Positions 35,789-47,977 of a DNA stretch of 64,000 nucleotides are shown here, one piece after another. The position numbers were made by a program, and so were the translations under genes. This DNA is from Anseranas semipalmata. Lineage: Eukaryota > Chordata > Aves > Anseriformes > Anseranatidae. How positions within the stretch are numbered: the stretch's first letter is position 1; each line of letters starts with the position of its first letter. Location: assembly GCA_013399115.1 (NCBI GenBank), contig VXAA01003389.1, positions 57,771-121,770 on the forward strand. Reading direction: 5' to 3'. The notes beneath the pieces were generated by a model, which was given only the letters and a program-made list of their open reading frames with translations, searched no databases and had not been told where the DNA came from.

Positions 35789-36902
35789 TACTCTTTATTA
35801 ACCATGGCAGCCTGGTATAATAATTATTTGATAAGAGAGGTTCATGTTTCTCAACTAGGGGATATCAAGGCCCTTACAGCTACAAGGACAGAACCCTAAT
35901 TTAAAGTCTCCATTTAATGTTTATACATTGTTGACAAAAGCTCAGAGAATGAAAAAGAAGCATGGTTTTATGAGTCTCTTAAACTAGCATTTAACATAAT
36001 TGCAGATTCTGTTATGAAAGTTTGAAAACTGTAATGGATGCCTGGAAAATTAATAGATGAGCAAGAGCATATTTTAATAACTATTATCTCAAGAAGTCCA
36101 GTAGGTTGTGACACATGAGGAGTTACTGACCCATTCAGTTTTATCTGTTTTTTATTGCACTTTGAGACCAAAATATATAAGCAGAACTACTTTTAATATA
36201 TCAGTCTGATCTTCAGTTTAAGCATCCTTTTTTTTTCCTTCACTGAACCTTTAAAATTTACAAATGATTTTGTTGGCTTTCCAACAAATTTACACAAGAG
36301 GCTCCAGCTTTATTGATTTCTCAGGAGATTTTGATGTTCTGCTCCATCCTCTCTTATTGAACAAATAATATCCAGGGCTAAGATAAGAAGGAATTAACAG
36401 ATTATAAGTGATAGATAAAGGAATAATGATGATCCAGAGTTTATTTTAGTCCGTATATATATATATATATATATAAATATNTCTTCTCTTTGTAACCCAA
36501 CAAAAGTTTTAGCTTTTTTTTTTTTGCCTAAATTTTGTTCTTCAAGTTTTAAGAAAATATTAGAGTTTTTATTAAGGGCTATAACAGATAAATATTGTCC
36601 CGATGCTTCAGTCTTATCTTACAGATTCCAACTGGTTCACTGAAGACCTTGTTGTGCCTAAATCTGGAATACTTGCACAGTATAGGCTGCAATATATCAG
36701 AAAAACTGGCTATTACAGTATAACCACCTTTCAGCCATGGGTTTGATATATTCGATAAGAATTCATAACTCTAAAGATGGCCAATATGTCAACAAGTTTC
36801 CAAAGTATGCCCTGAACAAAAGACTTCCTAACAACATGGCAATTAAAATTCCCCTATAGGAGTTAAACCACACACTCCACATATAAATGCTGTCTTTTTG
36901 GA
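35789..36902. other. AT-rich spacer, no gene
   Basis: About 1.1 kb with no recognised gene. It holds a (TA)n run ending at an N (36452-36481) and a T run at 36513-36524. Confidence 0.6.
36452..36481. repeat. (TA)n microsatellite ending at an N
   Basis: A GTATATAT... run of alternating TA, ending TAAATAT followed by a single N at 36481. The true length is probably unresolved in the assembly. Confidence 0.85.
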
Positions 36903-37021
36903 AACATGGGCCAGCAACAAAACAAGAGGCAATGGGCACAAACGGGAACACAGGAGGCTCCCTCTGAACATCAGGAAGCACTTCTGTGCTGTGCGGGTGA
37001 TGGAGCAGTGGCACAGGCTCA
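36903..37021 (+). mobile_element. CR1 LINE internal fragment
   Basis: A short + strand CR1 piece with no 3' end. It includes ACAAGAGGCAATGGGCACAA and the 'cacaggaggctccctctgaacatcaggaagcac' block, then GTGATGGAGCAGTGGCACAGGCTC. It corresponds to the same ORF2 C-terminal region (D-x-T-R-G-N-G-H-K) seen intact in the copy at 35293-35788. It breaks off at about 37021 into unrelated sequence, so both ends are truncated. Confidence 0.85.
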
Positions 37022-38739
37022 TTGCACATGTTAGGGAAACAGAACCTGAAACTTGTCCTCTTTCTTTTTTCTTTTTTTTTTTTTTAACATTTTCATGTTC
37101 ATCCCTCTACATATCTTCCACAGTCCTGTTATTTTTTATGTGTTTTTTTTGCTTGTTGTTTGTTTTTGGGGGGGCTGGTGGTAGGGCGTGGGTGGGCTGT
37201 TTTTTGTTTTTGTTTTCTTTTCTTCCAGAGTAATATTATTTAGCAGCAGCCAGACAGAATCACAGCCTGTCCACTCCTTCTGTCTTCCCCCAGTAAAATG
37301 ACATACTGGAATAGGCTGGAAGAAGGTCACTCTGGAGGCTGCCATGGAGTGTCTGAGTATCCAAGGCAATTTTGACCAAGAAAAGCAAGATAAATTGGCC
37401 CACACAGCGCTCTGAACTGCCACAGATTGCTTCCAAGATCAGAGTTTGCTTAAGGTCTCAGAACTCTACACAGTGTAAATTGCAAGTATGCTTAGTCTTG
37501 CTTTTGTGTACAGACTAGCTGTTATTTCTGTAGAAAAAGACTGGTATATGAAGATATATTTTTTCTCATTAAAATTAAAAACAAACAAACAAAACAAAAA
37601 TGTAGTTTCTGTTGCAAACTGAATTTTTAAAACTAAATGATTTTGTGGGAAGTTTCTTTTTTCCAAATCACTCAAAACTAGACAGAAATATTTAGTTTCT
37701 CATGAAAACTGGAATAGTCCAACTGGAAGGTTCCATGGAATTTCAAGTTGCCATTGCTCTCTGACAGACTCTGCACTCAGATTTACCAGTATTGTACAGT
37801 CTCCTCTACAGTTGATGCTTAGAAACAGTAAAAGATGTGTTGTAAACATACAGTGCAGGTTGAATTGCAATACTTCATTTTCAAATGTCATCTCTCTTTC
37901 TTTTATCTTCAGAATTTCATTATTTGTTGAAAGTCTCCTGATTAAAAAAAAAAAAAAACCTTTCCATTCCTGAGCTAATTCTAAAAAGCATCCCAAAGAC
38001 AAATAAATCACTGATTCCTCATGGAGACCTAAAAGAAGTCTCCATAAACTGACTTTGGGGAAAGAGAAGAGCTCCACTGGGAAAGTTATATTATCTAAAA
38101 ATAAGAATCTTAAACATGATATAATACAAGCCAAAATATTATGAAAACTCCTATTTGAAAGCTTATTGTGTTATGCTAATCTGTGCTTATTTATTTGCAT
38201 AGTGTATCACAAGTCTTTGATAATAGTTTGTTTGGAATAGCATTAATATGGCATATGCCATAGCAGATCAGACCATTCACCCATGCAAATTTCTGTGACA
38301 CATTTAATACCTGTCCTGATATAAGACAGATAATAAAATTTAAAACTAATTTAAGTGGTCTGGAACTGACTGCTTAAATATGACGACGACAACATGGCGA
38401 AACAGATGTGGTTTTTGTTCTTGTTGGTGGTGGTGGTGGTGTTTTTTTTAAAATACATTATCCTTCTGTTGTCTGAAAATATGAAACAAGACTGGATTTA
38501 GAATATCTTAAAAACAAAAACAAAAACAAAAACAAAAAAAAAACCATAAGGATTTAAAGGAAGGAAAAATGGGGCTTCAGGTGCCTGGAGAGTTTTGTAA
38601 AAATATGGTATTTCAACATTTAAGATTAGCTTTTAATTGAAGCATTTATACTCCATGCTTAGCCATTACTATACTTTTCTGCATGTATAAAATCTCAAAA
38701 TACAGGTCCTATTCCCAAGGTATAGTAGTACTTTTCAAT
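37022..38739. other. AT-rich stretch, no gene
   Basis: About 1.7 kb. It has a T run at 37072-37085, G/T-rich DNA at 37141-37220, an A run at 37945-37959, a (GGT)n run at 38424-38441 and a (CAAAAA)n run at 38509-38543. A 144-codon - strand frame (37700-38134) contains a poly-F stretch from the A run and looks like chance. Confidence 0.55.
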
Positions 38740-38912
38740 AGAAGGGAAGGAAAGGGAGGGGAAGGGAAGGGAAGGGAAGGGAAGGGAAGGGAAAGAGGAA
38801 GGGAAAGAGGAAGGGAAAGAGGAAGGGAAAGAGNAGAAGAGAAGAGAAGAGAAGAGAAGAGAAGAGAAGAGAAGAGAAGAGAAGAGAAGAGAAGAGAAGA
38901 GAAGAGAAGAGA
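38740..38912. repeat. 173-nt all-purine tract of successive microsatellites
   Basis: Every base on the + strand is A or G, apart from one N at 38834. Three repeat types follow one another: (GGGAA)n to about 38792, then copies of GAGGAAGGGAAA to 38833, then (GAAGA)n from 38835 to 38912. The N at the switch between arrays indicates unresolved length. Such long purine tracts can form intramolecular triplexes and are polymorphic. The overlapping open frames on both strands are repeat artefacts. Confidence 0.95.
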
Positions 38913-41900
38913 TGTTTTTGAAGATATTTATCATATTACAAATATTTCCAATTTCCTCAAGAGTCAGGTAAGCAATTTAGACTACTGCATCTTGAGGAAA
39001 GGAAAAAAAAAATACCTTCTCTATTATAGAAATGACATTTATAGGCCATATGGTGCAGCTAACATTTCTTTCTCTAACATTACTGCCGAATACTTTCAGA
39101 GGGATGAATTACTCTTCCACATCTTAAGTATTACAGCTGTACAAAGAGAGAGATGTTTGTTTCTGTTTTGCTTTTCAAAGAGTATGTCTACCATAAATAT
39201 TTTATGTACAATACAGAGCTGTCTGAAAAGATGCTAAAGCTACTTGAGTCTTTTGACTGAGAAAGTGATATGGCACCACAGTAAAAAGTCTTTCTTTACA
39301 GTTAGAGGTTACTCTGAGGTAAATACTGTCATGAGTCTGGTGTAGATTAAATTACTGTGTAAAGTGTTCATACAAAACTAAAAAAACATCCCTTTCTACT
39401 ATTCATGGTTGCAATTTCAGTCTATAAGCACCACAATAATGCACATTTATGAAAGGCTCTGTGGACTCCAGACTTTTAAAAACTCTATCCAAACTAAAAA
39501 CAAAAATAGGCATCTATTCATAATACTAAAGTTTAGACATATAAAATCTCAGATGCTTTAAAGCTTACCTTCAGCATCTATACGGAAACATTGAGTAACT
39601 GAAGAACTGTCTCTTACTTCCTCCTCCTCCTAAACACTTCTTCAGTTTATCTGCATAAGTGGATGTGATCAAGCTTAAAATTTTGCTGGCTTGAAATTCA
39701 ACAATTTTAATCCTTCTATTGATATTTTTTTCTTAAAGAGGCATGGGGTTTATAAACAGCATCCTTTTTAAGAAGAAAATTTGTGCGAAGATCTCTGAGA
39801 ACCTGTGCATCTACTACAGGTGTGTATTTGGAAAAAAAAAAAAAAAGGAACATAAACTTGGAACTATCTTGGTCTTCATTGTTATAGTGAAAAAGAATCT
39901 AGTTATTTTGCCTATGTCACTTCCTCTGTCATGAATTTAATTTATGTAGACCAAAGGTAGACATGTAATTGCATGTCAGCTCAAAGCTCCATGTACACCT
40001 AGCCTAAGCAGATATATTTCTCAGGAAAAGTCTTCCAATTTGCAGTTCTTGTTTATGAAAGTTTTGAAACCGCAACTCTTATACTGAGGTTTAACAATGG
40101 TGGTTAATTTGCAAACCAACCATTCTCCCAAGTGATTTATTTTGATGTTAAATTCAGTTTCTTATTACCATTCCAACATTTTAAGTGAATTATATGTCTG
40201 AAATTGCAGTCATTATACTTTAAGTCTAAAATGCCAATGACCTTCAGAGTAACTTTTCCTCCAGATTGAGGATATCCAAAAGAAAATCTTTACCTCAGCG
40301 CTTGAGATTACAATCCCATTTCTGGTGTCAAAATAGATGACAAAACAGATGTAATATTCTTAGTCTTGGATATGATAATACTAGGAATTTGATTGTTATA
40401 ACATATGCATATAATTCACATTTTCCATTTGATGGTAATGCTTCACATCTAAAATTGTTCTTTCCCAGTCCCTCAGCAATGAAAATTATAAACAAAAGTT
40501 TCCCAGTGAATTATTGCAACACAGCAAAACATGTTTCTTTGACATCAGAACATGGAATAAAGTGTGCAACAGTATGATGTTCTAGAGGACTAAAAGATAT
40601 ACTGCCTTTTTTTCTTGCCTTGAGAGCCTCTTTCTTATATTGCACACCATTATATTAAGGAATAATAGAAAACCCACACATTAATGATGTATGACACACA
40701 GGACATGACACAACTGAGTTTCAGTGCTATTGCCAAAAGTGTGTGGAAAGTAAACATCTGCCAATGCTGGCAGCTGGACAGCCTACAGGAGGGTACTAAA
40801 GAAACAGAAGGAGAGCAAAGGATCTGTATCTAGGAGCTTTCAATAGATGAAGACAAGAAATAGAAAGGAGGGATTTATAACAATGGATAGATACAATAAA
40901 TTGCTCATCTCCCTATAGCGAACTGCCGAGGAAAATTTCAGGTTGCATTTCTGTAATGTAAAATTGTAATAATCAGCAATTTTTTTTCATTGCCTAAGTT
41001 TCCATTTTTTTCATTTAGTAAACGTGGTGCTTCATAGCTGGTAGGTTTATATTTTAGTGTGCTACTTATTAACCCATATTTCCAGCCCCCATTTAAAGCA
41101 TTTTCTTATTTTTATTTATTTATTTATTTTACTAGATTTAGAAGAAACAAACCATTATGCCTGGCAGTCCTGAGTTTGGTTTTGCCTACTAGATGGTGAG
41201 AAATACTGATCGTTGAAGGGCCACACAAAGAAAACTCTTAAGCTGCAGTACTTGCTGTTCTTTATATTGTTTCAAAATTAAGCAGACAAGAGATTTGCAG
41301 GTAACAAGTACTTATTGAGAACTAAAACCATTTGGTGTTTACAACAAATAGAAATACCCCTTAATCTACACGATGAAGTTCTATTTGATGTCTATGTTTG
41401 CCTAATGCCTGAAGGAAGTTACAACAGAAGTGTCAGTGTATGGAAGAATATACTATAGCTTTGTAGAAAGCCTTCCTCCTCTTATCCTATGTATTAAAAA
41501 CAAGTGAGGATGGAATTTCTCAATCTAAAATCCTGTCACACAACATCTCCTCCTATCTAATTCTCATCTATTTAAGAGTGTACATACTTTTGCTATTTTT
41601 AAAATGTTACCATCTGAGGAACTACTTGATTTGCCAAACATGATCTTTCTCTCAGCTAAAGTGTACTCTCCCTTAAGCAAGTTAGAAGTTCTTGATAAAC
41701 TCACTAATATAGACCACATTCTTCCATCGTCCTTTCTTACCCTTTAGTTAATCTGAAATTATGATGGTCTGTTCAGCAGGGTGAAGTTCTGGTAAGTACA
41801 GGAAAAAATGAAATCCTATGAAATATTTTTTCACAATTTAAAGGAAGATAAATATTGGATTAAATGCATATCTTCATTTTTTTTTAACATCTGTTTATTG

Positions 41901-43386
41901 GCTTTTAACCACTGAAGAGTGCTGGCTGAATTACGTGTATTTACACCTCATGTTCCAAAAAGCCTGCAATTAAAAAATAAAGCTTATGTTTCAGTGCTCC
42001 TGAACTGAAACTAATTTTATTCTTCCTTGACGTAATACTTAGAATAAGAACTAAAAATTGCAAGTGTTTTTGCCAAGTCATTAACACATACCATCACAAG
42101 TGGTGGACATAGGTACTAGTGAGATGACTCATGGCAACACAATCCTCATTACATCTGTATGGCCCCATAACTGATTTAATTAATGGATCCATCTGCTCAT
42201 TTACAGAGTTTTCCTTCCAATTAGAGTGTCAGATCATACAATCAATTTTCATGAGTTTAGCTATGTTTTCTGCCTTTTTCCTCACCATTGCACAAACTTA
42301 AGTTTGATCTGCACTGCCTTTTCAGAACATTCTGCTTACATCTGTTACTGAAATAGTATTCCTTTGCTTTTGAGGAAACAAACAGTTTTGAGAAAGTTGA
42401 CTTGGCTCTCAGAATGCTTTGTCTTTCCAAGTCATATTGTGGTGACCAAATGTTGCTATTTAATGCAGAAAACATCTCATAATGTTTTCAGTTATGAGGT
42501 GCCAGATCTCAAGAAAAATACTTCTATATTGGCATTATTTATTTTCTATATCCCCCCAAAAAGAGTAGAAATGAAAAAAAAAAATGAAAAAGAATAGAAC
42601 ATAACAGCCTGTTTCACACAGTTGGCATATAACATTCTCCTTCAACTTGAGCCGGAGCTGACAATAGTATCTGAACAATAAGTCATGAAACTGGGAATAT
42701 GATTTTCCAGTGAATGATTTCTCACATCTTGGGATGAAAAGAAGACTTTCACTGGAAAACTTAGAAAAAAATTACTGTTCTTCTCCAACGCATCATCATT
42801 CAGCCTCTCATTTAATGACAAAATGTTAGAAACAGCAACATGCAGTCATATATTAACTTGTCAGGTATACCTTTATGAGACCTATTTCTTTGTTATTTTC
42901 TAATGAGCATCAAGTAATGTTTTCTCTGTTTGACTACAAATTTTTTGATACAACCAGTAAACAGTGACCAGAGAAAGGGCCTGAGAAGACTCTGTACACA
43001 CTGTTGATTCTTTTCTCTTTAGAAATGTCAGCAAAAGTAATTTGCCATCTGCATTTGGTTTTCTACTAAATAGATTCTTTAAATCATTTGTAGAATGGAA
43101 GTATAAATATCAATTTTAATCAGAACTACTTTGATTTGCTTACTGTTAGAAGTCAGAAGACATTATATGTCCTCAAAAAAAAATATATGATTTACAAGGT
43201 TTGGATTTACAAAGAATAAAAAAAATAAAAAATCAAACAGAAAACTATTGTTTTTTATTTTTAATTTGTAGCCATTCACTTATTCCTCTCATGTGTGAAA
43301 TAGGATTTGACACTTAAAATACAGCAATGGATCTGTTTCCAGATACTAAACTTCAGGTATAAAATCCTTGATGAGGATTCGCACAT
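38913..43386. other. AT-rich stretch, no gene
   Basis: About 4.5 kb with no recognised gene or transposon. It contains an A run at 39831-39846 and a (TTTA)n run at 41109-41130. Open frames are 77 codons or shorter. Confidence 0.6.
41109..41130. repeat. (TTTA)n microsatellite
   Basis: About five TTTA units following a T-rich stretch. Confidence 0.85.
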
Positions 43387-43815
43387 ATCATAGAATCATA
43401 GAAACATAGAATCATAGAATCATAGAATGGCTGGGGTTGGACGGGACCTTAAAGACCATACAGTTCCAAACCCCCTGCCATAGGCAGGGATGCCACCCAC
43501 TAGATCAGGTTGCTCAAAGCCCCATCCAACCTGGCCCTGAACACTTCCAGGGATGGGGCCTCCACAACTTCTCTGGGAAACCTGTTCCGGTGCCTCACCA
43601 CCCTCCGAATGAAGAATTTCCTCCTAACATCTAATCTGAATCTCCCCTCTTTTAGTTTAAAACTATTCCCTTTTGTCCTGTGATTGTCTGCGTGAACAAA
43701 AAGTTGGTCTCCATCTTTTTTATAAGCCTACTTTAAGTATTGAAAAGTTGCAATAAGGTCACCCCGGAGCCTTCTCTTCTTCAGGCTGAACATCCCCAGC
43801 TCTCTCACCCTTTCT
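43387..43815 (-). mobile_element. CR1 LINE, 5'-truncated, - strand
   Basis: A - strand CR1 3' end. The + strand begins with repeated ATCATAGAA units (the complement of the terminal ATTCTATG repeats) and then GGCTGGGGTTGGACGGGACC. The CR1 3' UTR and ORF2 C-terminal region follow, recognisable by CCACAACTTCTCTGGGAAACC and the block complementary to 'ggtgaccttattgcaacttt'. Its 5' end is cut at about 43815, where a second CR1 3' end begins at once. The ORF is broken by substitutions and indels. Confidence 0.93.
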
Positions 43816-43878
43816 ATAGAATCATAGAATGGCTGGGGTTGGAAGGGACCTTATAGAACATCTAGTTCCAACCCCCAA
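43816..43878 (-). mobile_element. Second CR1 3' end abutting the first
   Basis: About 63 bp: ATAGAATCATAGAATGG, then GCTGGGGTTGGAAGGGACC and the TCTAGTTCCAACCCCC block. This is the extreme 3' end of another - strand CR1, joined head-to-tail to the 5' truncation point of the copy at 43387-43815. It is strongly 5'-truncated at about 43878. Confidence 0.88.
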
Positions 43879-45012
43879 ACATATACATATGCCATACTGA
43901 GGATTCATAATCCTCAATGATATCCTGATTGACGCAGCCCATAAAAGATCTCAGCCCATAAAAGAAAGGTCAAGTGTATTTTTGGTGAATGGCATCTAGA
44001 TATTTAGTTCCTTATGTGCAAAGATACACTCATATACTATAATCTCAACAAATTGAGGTAAGACAAACATTTTTATTCTTTTTTCGTTTCCCCAGAATAA
44101 CCAAGGACACCATCTCTGATAACTCATTGATTCCAAATTGATCTATTAAACAGAAGGTGCTCAACAATCTGATAGTGTGACATACTTTCTGCAACAGCAT
44201 GTCAGTACTGTAAAGACAGAATGAAAATCTATATAAACAACTGAATTCAATCTTAAACCTTGTTCTGGCATTTTATTACATATGTTTTTGCCATTACTAC
44301 CAGGTCATTCATGATGACTAGAAATATGATAATATGCATATAAATATCCTGCCTCCTGCCTTCATAACAGCTTCATTGGACTAGCAAAGTGTATTCACAT
44401 TATTGACATTTTGCAAGAAATGAATACTAAAATATGGGAAGGGAGGATTTCCAGGGCTCAGTCTTGGACAGAATAATTCTGGAAATGTTAATATGCATTG
44501 CTAATGCATAAACTATGACAATTATGAACAAACTTTGAGCAAAAACCTGGGATATAATTCTGAGATAAAGTAGATTAATTAAAAAGCATAAAGTTATAAA
44601 ATAAATGTATAATGCTATAATGACTATTCATGTACATATGGCATATTTAAACTAATAAAGTAGAATAAAAGCTATTAGAATTTCCCTGTATATTTTAGAA
44701 TAGATAACCAAGCATATTTTATGAATGGCTTGGGGGAAAAAAAAAAAAGAGAGAGAAAAATTCTTGAAGCTAAACCTAAAATAGATGGTGGTCTGTATTT
44801 GCTATACACTGAGGCTTATTCTTTAGAGCAAGAAAGGAAAGAATATTCTAATAAAGGAAGTCCACTTGCTTGGTAAACACTGAGGAAGCTCTGTGAACCT
44901 CACGGGCATCGTGAATTTGAGGAACAAGATTCAGATGGGTAGAGTTAACTGTCTGTACAGTAATAAATGACTTCTTAGGCTTTGTTCAGATAGATTTGAT
45001 ACCATTTTTGTC
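43879..45012. other. AT-rich spacer, no gene
   Basis: About 1.1 kb with no recognised gene. An A run followed by GAGAGAG lies at about 44735-44756. Confidence 0.6.
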
Positions 45013-45031
45013 CCTGTCCTTCAAGGACAGG
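45013..45031. repeat. Perfect 19-bp palindrome (9-bp arms, 1-nt loop)
   Basis: CCTGTCCTT, then C, then AAGGACAGG. Outside the arms, TTTTT (45005-45009) can also pair with AAAAA (45032-45036) if a three-base bulge is allowed. It lies about 10 bp before the recognisable start of a family-2 LTR. Confidence 0.85.
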
Positions 45032-45040
45032 AAAAACCAT

Positions 45041-46114
45041 CATGGCAAGGTTTGGACTTGGAAAGGTTTTGGTAGGGGGGAGGAGCTGCAGGGTTGGCCT
45101 CTGTGAGCAGAGCCCAGCAGCTGCCCCACGTCAGGTCAGAGCCAGCTCCAGCCGGCTCCAAAAGGGACCCGCCACTGGCCAGAGCCGAGCCAGGGAGCGA
45201 CGCTGGTTGGGCCTCTGGGAGAGCAGAGCTAAGGAAGGGAACAAACTGCTGTGCCACAGCAGCTGGGAGAGAGGAGTGAGAAACAGCCCTGCAGGCACCC
45301 AGGGCAGTGCAGAAGGAGGGCAGGAGGGGCTCCAGGCGCCGCAGCACAAGTTCCCCTGCGGCCCGTGGAGAGGCCCATGGTGGAGCAGGCCGTCCCCCTG
45401 CAGCCCATGGGTACCCCACGGAGCAGATCTCCACGCTGCAGCCATGGAGGAGCCCCCATGGAGCAGGTGGATGTGGCCTGAAGGAGGCTGTGGCCCATGG
45501 GAGCTCCCGCAGGAGCAGGCCCGGGGCCGGAGCTGCAGCCCGTGGAGAGGAGCCCACGCAGGAGCAGGGGATCTGGCGGGAGCTGCTGCCCGTGGGGATG
45601 CCATGTTGGAGCAGTTTGGTCCTGAGGGATGGGCCCCGTGGTACGGACCCATATGGGAGCAGTTCTGGAAGAGCTGCAGCCTGTGGGAAGCCCACGCAGG
45701 ATCAGCTCGGGAAGGATGGCATCCCGTGGGAGGGACCCCACGTGGAGCAGGGGCAGAGAGTGACCGTGAAGGAGCGGCGGAGACGCAGCGTTAGGGACTG
45801 ACCGCAGCCCCCATTCCCCGTTCCCCTGCGCCGCTCGGGGGGAGGAGGTAGGAGAGGGTGGGTGGGGGAAGGTGTTTGTAGTTTGCTTGTAGTTCTCACT
45901 GCTCTAGTCTGTCAGTAAAAATGCAATAAATTACATTAATATCCCTATGTTGAGTCTGTTTTGCCCATGACGGTAATTGGTGACTGATTTTTCTGTCCTT
46001 ATCTCAATCCATGAGACTTTTTTCATCCTATTTTCTGGCCCTGTCCTTATGAGGAGGGGGAGTGAGAGGGCAGCATGTTGGACCTTACCTAGCCATCAGT
46101 GTGAAACCAGCACA
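45041..46114 (+). mobile_element. Family-2 ERV LTR, nearly full length (about 1.07 kb)
   Basis: A + strand solo LTR. Its 5' part (GGTTTTGGTAGGGGGG, then 'ctctgtgagcagagcccagcag' and 'gccagctccagccggctcc') matches the copy at 53226. The centre (about 45300-45770) is GC-rich and made of degenerate 'ggagcagg', 'ctgcagcc' and 'gtgggg' phrases. It is followed by AATAAA at 45925-45930 and a T/C-rich U5 with TTATCTCAATCCATGAG, and ends GTGAAACCAGCACA. The first dozen bases of the expected TGTATTGGG start are missing or replaced, and a 16-bp insertion (TTTGGACTTGGAAAGG) lies near the start. No target duplication was found. Overlapping frames (250 codons on + at 45042-45794, 224 codons on - at 45021-45695) reflect the stop-poor GC-rich core. 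No retroviral gene is present. Confidence 0.88.
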
Positions 46115-47972
46115 GGGTGGAAAAATATATGAATTAAGTGGCACTGAAAAGTGACAACAGGCTTAATATACCGAATGTGAAAATACTATGCAGAAATGTT
46201 CTTCCTTACAAGTTCTAACTGAGAATAAAATGACTATAATATACATAAAATGTAAACAATTTACATAATACTCATATTATATTGGAATTGTTTCCCTTTG
46301 TTACCAACACCTTAGTTTCTTTCTGGGATGAACTGCAGACTACCTACTCACCATATGACATTGCAAGATCCCATAGAATCCTTATAGTATGTATTTCCAT
46401 AATAAAGGAATACAAAACAGAAACCTCTGTGAGATGGCACAGAGTATGTCTGCCACATATTCCATATTCCAAGTTCATTTATTATTTTGCCTTCACAGTT
46501 TATACCTCTGTTAAAACTTGAGTTTAATAAGAGCTGCAGTGCTGAAGGAACACTGGGCCAGAGTGAAACACTAGTCCTGTAGCAATCTATCTGCTGCCAT
46601 CATGATGCAAAATTTAACTAGGTCTGTGGTCCGGAAAAGAAACATCTCTGGAGGACACTTTATTCATACAGTCTTACTAACCATTAGCTCTTAGTATGCT
46701 GTTTTCGTCTAATTCCCTTGCACATAATAGTATCAGTCCATTTCCTCCAATCTCAGTAGTAAGGAAAGTCCACTTCTGAGGAATAATTTCATATTAGTTG
46801 AATTCACAGTCTGCAACAATGTCATAGAATCTATTTTTTTTCATTAGGGCTTGCTGTCTTACAGTCTTCTGGAAGTATCTGTCTGTATATTTGATCCCTT
46901 CTGCATGTAAAAGGTTATTAGGAAGTACTGAGAGCAATTTAGCATGAACATAGAGAGGGGATGAGAAGTGGATTGTTAACATTAGGATGTTGGCTACTGT
47001 ATTCATTGAACTCATGACAGGACATAGATTTTGGCCACAAATTTGTGATGCTTGATCCCAGAGCTTGAGTTTTTAATGAAGGCTGTGTGGACCTTGCCAC
47101 AGGTGATTAGTCAGAATACCTGACACAGTTTGATGAACCAGATGGTAAGAGCATCCATGGAGACAGTGAGCAATCAAGATAGTAATGTGGGGCAAGACTT
47201 CTGAAAGGAGATAAGGCAAGGTTTGTATTAATTAGGACAGAAGTGATTAACAGAATACAATGATTAAGTGACACAGATTTGAAGGGCATATAGAAAGCAG
47301 ATGTCCTGAAATATTTGGCAGAGTAATGGGCTGAAAAACAAAGGGCATGAACCAAAGCTAAGAAGATTGGTCAGCAAGGGAGTTCAGGATAAAATTTTTT
47401 TCACACAGAAGTGTATCACTACAAGCTATTAGGTGGGGAAAAACTAACCTTCAAGTGGTAAGCATACTTGAGAATGGACAGATAGGTAGATGAAGTGCAT
47501 GGATTAATTCTGTCCCCAGTCTCTGTTATATTATTTCTGCTGCCAGAATGGCAAAAGTAAAGCGTTAAGTTAGTGGGATAATAAATGGCGTGATCTTAAT
47601 GATAGTTACAGTGATAAAAACCAAAAGCAAGCACAATTAGTTTAGTAATACACCTCTCCACAACAATGTTCAAAGAACTTATTTTTGCTCCAAAATATTT
47701 AAGCAAAATTATTCTTTCTGATTTATTGCTAACAAGTGCATGGTAATTATGGATCCATCTCCCATGGAAGCTGGGTACCCCTAATAGGGGGCCAAAATAT
47801 GGCTTTTTAAATGCCACAATTTCTTGAGAGAAGATAAAATCGGGAACTTTAAAACTTTCTCCCCCTGGTCTGTTTGCTGCATTTCCTGCTTGTAGGTCCA
47901 GCCATTGGGAAGGCTGAGCATGTGTTCAAGAGAAAAGATTCATAACATAATTTACCAGCATAACAGCAGCAA
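46115..47972. other. AT-rich stretch, no gene
   Basis: About 1.86 kb with no recognised gene or repeat. The longest frame is 82 codons and is not recognisable. Confidence 0.6.
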
Positions 47973-47977
47973 CTCAG

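Noticed and set aside
37300..37400. Possible further CR1 relic after the fragment at 36903-37021
   Set aside because: A phrase like 'tactggaataggctgg' recalls CR1, but the surrounding bases do not align convincingly.
37700..38134. 144-codon - strand frame with a poly-phenylalanine stretch
   Set aside because: The phenylalanine run is a translated A/T homopolymer. No domain is present.
38683..39237. 184-codon frame over the purine tract
   Set aside because: The repetitive E/K/R/G protein is a translation of microsatellites, with an N inside.
45021..45801. Several long overlapping reading frames (up to 250 codons on + and 224 on -)
   Set aside because: They lie in the GC-rich, stop-poor repeat core of a solo LTR, are open in several frames on both strands, and match no retroviral or host protein.
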